DNA of 64,000 nt from Ryuthela nishihirai (taxonomy: Eukaryota; Arthropoda; Arachnida; Araneae; Heptathelidae). Position numbers and translations under genes: made by a program. The DNA lies in contig JAWZYU010000030.1 of NCBI GenBank assembly GCA_038380435.1, positions 64,801,817-64,865,816 of the forward strand, given 5' to 3'. A model generated the notes under the pieces. The model did not search any database and was not told where the DNA came from. It was given only the letters and a program-made list of their open reading frames with translations. Shown here in pieces: positions 57,137 through 64,000 of this stretch (position 1 is the first letter of the stretch; each line of letters starts with the position of its first letter).

Positions 57137-57515
57137 GGGTTGTTTTACCTCAGAGCGGAACTTTTTTGCACACCATGGGCTAAATGGCCAGGTCACATGG
57201 ACCTCAAAGGCTCAGAGAAGGTTGGGGGAGGGGACCCACTGGAACAGCTGTTGGGAGACAGATGGTAGCCTCCCGTCAAGGACATTCAGCGTATTCTTTA
57301 ACATGCACAGGGTATGGCTCTCCCACACACAGGGCCATGGCTTAATGTCCCATCCAACAGACGGCACCCTTTCCAAGCCAATTGGTGTCCCCTACTGACC
57401 ATGGGCAGGGCAGAGTTTTGCGGAGATAAATATCAACGCTGACACAGCTGGGACTCTAACCTGGGAACTGCAGATTATGAGCCTGGCGCACTACCGACTG
57501 AGCCATCCCTGCCCC
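57137..57515 (-). mobile_element. SINE-A copy 14
   Basis: Minus orientation, full-length: tail complement GGGTTGTTTTACCTCAGAG, core complement TGGCTTAATGTCCCATCCAA, head complement ACTACCGACTGAGCCATCCC. Little diverged. Confidence 0.93.
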
Positions 57516-58013
57516 CACAAAAAAACAGGATAAGTAACTCATCTATACATAGAGAAATCTAATGCAACTGAGAAAAAACTCAGTTACACAGAATTTGCAT
57601 GGTAGTCTATGAAAAATATCACTCTCTCTCTATATATATTAGACATATTCCACTTTATGTATACATAAAAGCCTGTAATATTTGGAAGGAAAAACAGTAT
57701 TCAGTAATGGATGGATGTCCACTTTACAGATTCCTCTCATCATATGAATTTAACTGTAGTAATTAATGCTCAAGATAATTCTTTCTTCCCACACAATCAC
57801 AATATCCAGAAAATATCTAAAACGCATCTAAGATGTCTAATGGATATCCAGTTGTCTTCGGTACTTTATTGATATTTGATAGATATTGTGGTTGTGTGAG
57901 TTAGGCTCAAGTCTATTACACTTGTTAAAGAGCACTAACAATACATACAAAATTAACCTAGTAGATATTTATAATTTAGCTACTCTCCTGCTTTCAGTTG
58001 ATTCTGCTAATTT
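57516..58013. other. trio intron, nothing recognised
   Basis: AT-rich intronic sequence with a short CTCTCTCTCTATATATA tract near 57620. Confidence 0.5.
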
Positions 58014-58025
58014 ATCAGTCATGTT

Positions 58026-58265
58026 CATCATCATCATCCTCAAGCAGCCATGGGCTACGGAGGTCCAACCAGACCGTGCAATTTAGTTCTCCAAGCAAGT
58101 CTATCCTGAGCTACATCTACTGCATCTGCCCACTGCACACCAATTCTAACAAGGTCCTGGCATATAAACTGACAGGCTCCTGTCAGACCTCTGTGGCAAG
58201 CAGCTGCTTGAGGGGGTATTTATTTTTTAGACCTAGGATGCGGTGGGCAGATAATGTCAAACAGG
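58026..58265. mobile_element. LINE-1w copy K / SINE-B chimeric insertion
   Basis: Three pieces inside a perfect 12-bp duplication ATCAGTCATGTT (58014-58025 and 58266-58277). 58026-58151 is the LINE 3' end on the minus strand (complement of GCTGCTTGAGGATGATGATG). 58152-58231 is the SINE-B 3' half on the plus strand (GCATATAAACTGACAGGCTC to GCAGCTGCTTGAGGGGG, TATTTATTTTTT). 58232-58265 is the adjoining upstream LINE segment on the plus strand (ACCTAGGATGCGGTGGGCAG). Confidence 0.92.
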
Positions 58266-58487
58266 ATCAGTCATGTTACTGCACAAAAAATTTGAAATGA
58301 TCGGGAGCTTGTTTATATATTTTATTAACTTCTGCCAAATAAATATTATCAGATATCTCTTACATATCAAAGTGGATATTCAGAAGAGTTGAGGCTATCT
58401 GACTTTCAGTTATCCAATGTTCTCTATTATTTATCATAAACGTTTTCTACTGACCTGTTTTATTGTAACATGTTTCTAATAAAAAAT

Positions 58488-58690
58488 AAATAAATACCCC
58501 TCAAGCAGCTGCTTGCCATAGAGATCTGACAGGAACCTATCAGTTTATATGCCATAGCAGAAGGTCTGAGGATGGCAGGACTTCTGCAGAAAAACAACAC
58601 AAACATCCATGCCTTACTCAGGGCTCAAACCAAGGTCCCTTTGATCAATAGCCAAGTGCGCTAACCATGCGGCCATGGGACGACTTAATA
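58488..58690 (-). mobile_element. SINE-B copy 6
   Basis: Minus orientation: AAATAAATACCCCTCAAGCAGC tail complement, GATCTGACAGGAACCTATCAG hairpin, GCTCAAACCAAGG B-box complement, GCGCTAACCATGCGGCCATG head complement. Close to full length. With 58152-58231, SINE-B sequence occurs twice within 550 bp. Confidence 0.88.
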
Positions 58691-58922
58691 TGTTTTTACA
58701 TACATTAATTTTGACAAAAAAGTCATTTCACCTAGATATATGATTCATTTCACCATACAAAATAAAACATCTACAATTGTTCAATAATTATTTCATAAGC
58801 ATTTTTCAGTTAATTCCACATTAAAGGACATTTTGATTATCCAAATCCAATCTCGTTCATGTCAGAAAATCAAGACTCTATATTATTTGCTACCGAATGG
58901 TAAAAATAATCAACTATCATAC
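58691..58922. other. trio intron next to the linker exon
   Basis: AT-rich; no repeat recognised. The linker exon donor follows at 58922. Confidence 0.5.
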
Positions 58923-59041
58923 TCTTTTCTCCTAGCAGATTTTCTCTTCTCTTCATTTAGTTCCTTAGCAGCAGCCTCCTTAACTTTGGCCTCAAGAGAT
59001 GGGTCACTGTGTCTATCTAATGAGAGATCTCTTGTATCACC
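58923..59041 (-). CDS. trio: trio exon: basic linker before GEF1 DH domain
   Basis: 119-bp exon encoding a 39-residue charged linker that ends NEEKRKSARRK plus two bases of a Glu codon. The acceptor ttttag precedes it and the donor gtatga follows. The SDPSLEAKVKE and ELNEEKRKSARRKE stretches match what I remember of the segment just ahead of the TRIO GEF1 domain. Splicing in phase 2 to 51760 completes RRKE-FIMAELLQTE. This is the most 5' exon I can identify. Further upstream exons (spectrin repeats) were looked for in 59042-60165 without success. Confidence 0.9.
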
Positions 59042-60166
59042 CTAAAAATAATGAAATTATTTTACATATAATTTATTACATTGCTTTAATATATTTCTTA
59101 TATTACAGAATTATTTTGTTCAGCAGACATCTAAAAACAAAATAGAGCTGAAAAACTTAGACAAAAATGGAAATAAATAAATAAATGGAAAAAAAAAAAG
59201 ATTGTTTGGGTTGATGGTGGGGTTGGCTTTCACCAGTTGCAGATCTTTTAATGCACAGCACATCAAGCCAAAATTCCAGATTAGCAACTACTTTGTTTTA
59301 AAAAAATTTTCATTAAAGGAGCTTTAAAAAAACTAAAAAACTGTCATTAAAACCAACAAGTTACCACTACAAGTTTCTCAGGACAAGTTCCTGTGACCTT
59401 AGGTAGCATAAAGCATTACTAGTGATAGCTTTATCAGTTAGGCTCCTTATTGTCATTGTGCATAGTGACTCCCTCAGTCTGGACCCATATCCAACCAGCA
59501 ACTTTAAACAATTAGATTTCTAGTCTTGCCAACCATTAAATTTACCTACAAAGGAACACTGAATGGAAGGTTGCCTTATTTGGACATTTTAATTAAAAGA
59601 AAACAAAATGGTGTTTCAACAGCAGCTTAAAAAAAGCCAACCTATACCATTAATATAAATCACTAAACTCTTCACATCTCTATAAATACGAAGTAACAGC
59701 ATTTAATTTGTATTGATTGAGCCTTAAAACATTCTTCAACTCCTTCATTGTCGAATATAGAAATCAAATATGTTTATTATATAGCTAAATATGCAGAATA
59801 TCAGGTAGATCAAATAAATCAGATTTTCAAGAGAGTTAAATTTAAAAAAAATCAAAATTCACAACCCCTCCTTCTCAAAATAACCTCTTCTTTGTAAAAG
59901 TAGAAATTATACAATTGCCCTCCCCTACCTTTCAAATTTTATGTGTAGTATTCAATATATCTTAAAACCATATGACATTGAAGTACAAGTAGCTATTGTT
60001 AATAATATTAAACAATTAGTGATTAATGAGGGATCAGAATACCTCCTCAGGAAAAGTTTATCTGATTCAATTAAATGACTCTCAAAATATATTACAAGTA
60101 ACTATCATATAAGTAAAAGTAGCCATTGTTAATAACATTAAACATATTTTAAAAGTCACAGTGTGT
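59042..60166. other. Region upstream of the linker exon, nothing recognised
   Basis: AT-rich. Presumed trio intron leading to spectrin-repeat exons outside the window. A segment CAAGTAGCTATTGTTAATAATATTAAACA (two near copies at about 59985 and 60118) is a local duplication. Confidence 0.5.
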
Positions 60167-60182
60167 AAAATCTATATAGTTG

Positions 60183-60563
60183 GGTTGTTTTACCTCTGAG
60201 CGGCACTTTTTTGCACACCATGGGCTAAATGGCCAGGTCACATGGACCCCGAAGGCTCAGAAAAGGTTGGGGGAGGGGACCCACTGGAACAGCTGTTGGG
60301 AGACAGATGGTAGCCCCCCGTCAAGGCCATCCAGCGTGTTCTTTAACGTGCACAGGGTATGTCTCTCCCGCACACGGGGCCACGGCTTAACGTCCCATCC
60401 GACGGATGGCGGCCTTTCCAAGCCCATCGGTGTCCCCTACTGACCATGGGCAGGGCAGGGAATTTGAGGAGATAAATCTCAACACTGATCCAGCTGGGAC
60501 TCGAACCTGGGAACTACAGATTACGAGCCTGGCGCGCTACTGACTGAGCCACCCCCGCCCCCA
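60183..60563 (-). mobile_element. SINE-A copy 15, youngest looking
   Basis: Minus orientation, complete. It keeps CpG-rich core positions (complement ACACGGGGCCACGGCTTAAC) and has a 16-bp target duplication AAAATCTATAT-A/G-GTTG at 60167-60182 and 60564-60579, with one difference. The best reference for the family in this window. Confidence 0.95.
60497..60551 (-). promoter_or_regulatory. RNA polymerase III internal promoter of SINE-A copy 15
   Basis: On the minus strand, A box TGGCTCAGTCA (60541-60551) and B box GGTTCGAGTCC (60497-60507) match the tRNA promoter consensus, spaced as in a tRNA. Present in most full-length SINE-A copies; this one is unmutated in the B box. Confidence 0.85.
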
Positions 60564-60764
60564 AAAATCTATATGGTTGATATCACCTTAAAAACACTGG
60601 TATAGATGATGTATTTTGTGAAAATTTCTTGTTACTAAAGATGCATTATGAGAAACACTGAAGAAAAGTAAAAGTTCGATTTAATGAAGCAGGTATTCAC
60701 AATTACAGTCCAAGTAGGTGAAAATAAATAGTTGTTTCTTGATTGGTAAGCTTGGTTACTTTAA

Positions 60765-63188
60765 CCCGTAACTGGTATGGTACATTTTCTGGAATGGCGT
60801 TGGTAAGGTGGGGTCAGGGAGTCTTAGTGGCTCAAAATACATGACGTCATGGCATCTCACTGATTTCTGATAGGTTACTATTGATTTTCAGATATAACAA
60901 ATTGAAATCAATCCAATTATACGTCTTCTCACTTAAAAAAAACATATTTATTCAAAACATGAAAATACTGGTTCGCAAAGACCTGAAACACTTTTGAGTT
61001 CACATAATTGTACCAAACCAAACATAATACCTTTCTAAACATTTTTAACCTTAAATATACATTCAAATTCAAATAGAAAATCAGGTAAATGTCATTCCTG
61101 TAATCGCAAATGAAAAACTACAAGCGCACTTTCAAGCAATCTTCACAGACACTTCGCACGCAACTTCCGCAAACTGGCAGATGGCAAACAGCACATCCAA
61201 CATTGGTTTTCTTGTCCTGTTTACGTGGACACTTAGCACACCTAGCTCGCTTCTCTAATAATTGATTTCCTCTATTTCCATGTGCTTCAGGAGCATTCTT
61301 TCTCAGCATGGAAAGAATGTTCTGTTTTAGAAGCCTGGGAAGATGTTTATTTTCCATTCTTCTTTCCATATGGGGAACAACAAGCTGCCTTGCCAGTGCC
61401 TTTATAAATTCATATCTGGAATGTTTGCAATTGTCTGGTAGGGCAGAAAAAATTAAAAAAGCATTTACTATTGAAATATTCAGAATTTCATAGAACACCG
61501 TCAGAGGCCATCGTCTGGAACGCCTGTTACACCCATAGACAGTACATTTTTCGTCCAACGCATTGATTCCACCTTTAGTGTAGTTGTAAAATTCAATTAT
61601 TTCCGGTTTTTTTTTTTTTTTGTCATCTCCATTTACAGTGGCTGTGTGGTGCATTGAGGATATCAGGAGAACAGCTTTTCCGAGTTTGGGGACGTACGAT
61701 GTTAGAGTTATTCTGTTGGTAAATCCAAACAGAGAAGAATGTATAGTTTGCTTTCTTGATGGCAAGAACTCTCTAGGTACTTCTTTCTTTTTTTTTTTTA
61801 GTGTGCCAACATAGGTGAGGTTCCTCTCCATTAGCTCATTCACCAACTCTACTGACGAAAACCAGTTATCGGCTGTAACGTTTCTGTTAGAGCCTTCAAT
61901 GGACTTCACTAAACGAAGAACTGATTGCGTGAGTTTGCTGAGTTTCTTTTCTTCTGCTGACAATGTATCGCCATCACTGTCCTTCCCTGAATAAATATAC
62001 GCATCCAAAAGGTAATGTGTTCTTGCGTCATTTAGGCCCATAATTTTGATTCCATATTTGCGCGGTTTCATCGGCATGTACATGTGAAACTTCCATCTGC
62101 CATGAAATCCGACGAGCATCTCATCGACACAAGCATATTCACCGATCGGATAGTTTTTCTTGCAGTTATTTATGAATTGTTGAAAGATATTCGAAATAGC
62201 AGCTGCTCGATCCTTTTTTTTCTCCTCCCTGGTTTCTTTATTGTCAAACCTCAAGGCAGTGAGCAAAACATGGAAGTGCTTTTGCGACATGGTGCACCTA
62301 AATATTTCGCGACCTGTTCCATCTGTCGCAAAAATTGATGCCTAGTCTTCATTATTGGACTTGAAAATTGCTGAAAAAAAGAGAAAGCCCAAAGCTTTCA
62401 GCTCTGTGATGTCCATGTCTCCAACTAAGTATTTATTTCTCATGCTTTCCAGCTTTATATTTGTTTGTAATACAATTTCTTGCAAAATCTCATCAGAAAT
62501 TAGACATGTCCATGCATCAATCTCGGAACAAGCACTTCCCAATAATCTTGCTGGTCCGATAACACCCGGAACGTGAGATATAATGTTGTGACTCCTAGTA
62601 CACACATTAGTTGCAGGCGGTTCAGCGCTCCATTTTAATCTATTTTTTCCATAATATGATTTTGTTGTTACTGTGCTGGATGTCATGGGCATCGTCGCAG
62701 TACCTGTCTCTTCATCAGCTACATTGTTGTCGTTGCTTTGTTCCTCATCTTCCCCTTCGTCTCCAATTTCCATTTCAGAGTCACTATCATGCTCGCTGAC
62801 GTAATCCGGATCCACATCACTGTCATTTCAGCTAAAATCACTTTCTAGCTCGTCCAAAGTTTGTAGTGCCCATTCTTCAAACCGTGGATCATCCGTCCGC
62901 ATCCGCTTCCGTGATGAACTCGCCATTACAACATCTAAAACGAAATGAAGCGAAGTACAAAAAAGTAACACGATTGGTAAGGTGGGGTCTCACAGACCCC
63001 AAGCAAACGAACACTGCCAACAAACTTTGAATACTAACAAAAATGTACAGCAGCATCACGCTCCCCCACTCAAGATGCATCAGCTGAGAGGTACTGAGGC
63101 GGGCAGCGCCATCGAACATAAAGTATTTGAACTATCAAGAAAAATAATAGCGCTGGGGTCTGGTAGACCCCGCCATACCAGTTACGGA
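60765..63188 (-). mobile_element. piggyBac-type DNA transposon, complete ends
   Basis: 2424 bp bordered by TTAA at 60761-60764 and 63189-63192. 16-bp terminal inverted repeats CCCGTAACTGGTATGG (60765-60780) and, inverted, TCCGTAACTGGTATGG (63173-63188), one mismatch at the outermost base. Subterminal TTGGTAAGGTGGGGTC occurs at both ends (about 60799 and 62975). One transposase gene occupies 61118-62926 on the minus strand. Confidence 0.96.
61118..62926 (-). pseudogene. piggyBac transposase, full length with two in-frame stops
   Basis: From ATG at 62924-62926 (MASSSRKRMRTDDPRF) the frame runs 602 codons to TAG at 61118-61120, interrupted only by TGA at codon 33 (62828-62830) and TAG at codon 195 (62342-62344). 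There is no frameshift. The DDE_Tnp_1_7 domain keeps the three catalytic Asp: CVDEMLVGFHGR (268), TADNWFSSVELV (353) and KGGINALDEKC (458). The C-terminal cysteine-rich domain CAKCPRK...CAVCHLPVCGSCVRSVCEDC binds zinc and the inverted repeats in the family. Acidic N terminus (EHDSDSEMEIGDEGEDEE). Two single-base stops suggest recent inactivation. Confidence 0.95.
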
Positions 63189-63257
63189 TTAATACAAGTA
63201 CGTAGTAGATTCACTATTGCAAAATTGTGCTTTAGAATTAATTAAAACTGCTAAGAG

Positions 63258-64000
63258 ATGTCAATAGTTGAACATAAAACTTATGAGCATTTATTACTAA
63301 CAAACAAATGCCCACCTTATGAACTATATGATATACTGGGTAAACGTGATTACATCTTACTTCATGACCACATAATTATCAGCAACATAATAAAAAAAAT
63401 GAAACATTACAAAAACTTTCTAATGTCAACTGCAAAAAATCATATGATATTAAGCCAATTCCTTTCATCAACAAATCTAAATCATTCCTAATAATACTCT
63501 AAAGAAGAGCACTCGAAAGAGGTCCAAAATTTTGTTACCCTCCAAAACTACAAGCTATTGTAAATTGATCCCAGATGTTGAAAACATAGTTAAACTAATA
63601 CCAGATGAAGCTCAAGAAAAAGAACGTTTTAGTTTATATAGAACCATCAACAACATCTGTAGCAACAATAAATATTCAAATAAAGAATTTAATGATGAAA
63701 TAAAAGAACTGAACAAATTAAAGAAAAATAACAAAATAAAAATTTTATTTGCTGACAAGACTAAACAAATAGTAATTCTAAACAACAATGAATGTGCTGC
63801 TAAACTAAAAGAAGTTCTAACTTCCTAAAAATGCACCAAAATCAGCTATAATCCTACCAAGAAATTCTTTATGAAATTAAATAATTTAAGAAACAATCTA
63901 TAAAAAAATGTTGTAAACTACCTCTCAACTATGATGCTCTTAGATTGTTTCTTCAAATAAAACTACATAACGAAAACAACCCTGCATGTCCTCTTGTCTC
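63258..64000 (+). pseudogene. Probable Penelope-like reverse transcriptase, 5' part, degenerate
   Basis: Plus strand. The frame 63258-63491 (KHYKNFLMSTAKNHMILSQF) is followed by 63532-63828 with NNKIKILFADKTKQIVILNN, resembling the ADKxxxxVVM block at the start of Penelope-like RT. Next come SYNPTKKFFMKLNNL (the DPTxxxxxxLN region) and, near 63955, LHNENNPACPLVS, like the PKIHKxNxPLRPIVS block. Stops and frame changes are present, and the window ends before the catalytic motifs. A different RT with an ADK motif is possible. Confidence 0.5.

Larger units (their letters stand above)
15641..59041 (-). other. trio: trio gene region (partial, GEF1 unit), 11-12 exons
   Basis: Minus-strand multi-exon gene. 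Eleven exons, each bounded by AG acceptor and GT donor, join without frame conflict (phases in order 2,2,0,0,0,0,0,0,2,0,1). They give linker, DH, PH, linker and SH3 in the order of the first GEF unit of TRIO/Kalirin/UNC-73. In that family this unit loads GTP on Rac1 and RhoG and acts in axon guidance and cytoskeletal control at the membrane. The spectrin repeats (expected above 59041) and the second DH-PH (expected below 15641) were not found in the window. Introns range from 90 bp (48615-48704) to over 8 kb and contain most of the transposons described here. I infer a functional gene because every exon is open and all conserved DH and PH motifs are kept. Confidence 0.95.

Noticed and set aside
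56322..58690. Recurring short blocks (SINE-B copies) considered as a CRISPR-like array
   Set aside because: Spacing is irregular, orientation alternates, and the repeats are tRNA-headed SINEs in an animal intron.
60183..60563. tRNA gene call on the minus strand of SINE-A heads
   Set aside because: A and B boxes fit, but there is no acceptor-stem pairing, and the head runs directly into the SINE core. The same holds for the SINE-B, C and D heads and the 43427 array.

Overview
The window is intronic and repeat-rich animal nuclear DNA, strongly AT-rich, with spliced coding exons separated by kilobase introns and dense SINE, LINE and DNA-transposon remnants. There is no bacterial-style gene layout. 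The only host gene I can support is a minus-strand orthologue of trio (Trio/Kalirin/UNC-73 family Rho-GEF). Eleven exons between 59041 and 15641 join in consistent reading phases to give the linker before GEF1, the complete first DH domain, the complete first PH domain, a serine-rich linker and the following SH3 domain. A twelfth, 48-bp in-frame exon (45971-46018) is possible inside the DH domain. The upstream spectrin repeats and the second GEF unit are not visible here. The linker after the PH domain (acidic and serine-rich, ending in TTDSDK) reminds me of arthropod Trio. An arthropod, perhaps a chelicerate, is my guess and not a demonstrated assignment.

Almost everything else is mobile DNA. 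One APE-type non-LTR retrotransposon family (called LINE-1w here) has at least eleven copies or fragments, all broken; one copy keeps a 423-residue endonuclease ORF. A tRNA-headed SINE family with a conserved central domain (SINE-A) has about fifteen copies. A second tRNA-headed family (SINE-B) has eight, and its 3' tail shares GCTGCTTGAGG with the 3' end of LINE-1w. Two further tRNA-like SINE families and a tandem repeat with a tRNA-like core are present. DNA transposons are a mariner interrupted by a SINE, a second mariner fragment, four Tc1-like copies (two with recognisable TA-flanked inverted ends), a 581-bp fold-back MITE, and a piggyBac element with intact TTAA-flanked ends whose 602-codon transposase has two in-frame stops. 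The right edge holds part of a probable Penelope-like reverse transcriptase.

Layout: 1-3.9 kb SINE-A and mariner; 3.9-10.2 kb two LINE-1w copies in opposite orientation around a mariner remnant; 13.7-14.9 kb Tc1; 15.6-23.1 kb trio SH3, linker and PH-end exons; 24.3-25.5 kb Tc1; 26.4 kb PH exon; 27-29.8 kb LINE-1w interrupted by a minisatellite; 31.4-32 kb inverted SINE pair; 33.5-34.1 kb MITE; 34.9 kb PH exon; 35.2-36.4 kb Tc1; 38.4 kb DH exon; 39.7-42.5 kb LINE-1w with three SINE-A insertions; 43.4-44.6 kb tandem repeat; 44.9-51.8 kb DH exons; 52.1 kb 62-bp palindrome; 54.9-58.7 kb Tc1, LINE and SINE mosaic; 58.9 kb linker exon; 60.8-63.2 kb piggyBac; 63.2-64 kb Penelope-like fragment.

The most notable observations are the candidate DH microexon, a chimeric LINE/SINE-B insertion (58026-58265) inside one 12-bp target duplication that links SINE-B to the LINE machinery, the minisatellite inside a LINE, and the near-perfect 62-bp palindrome.
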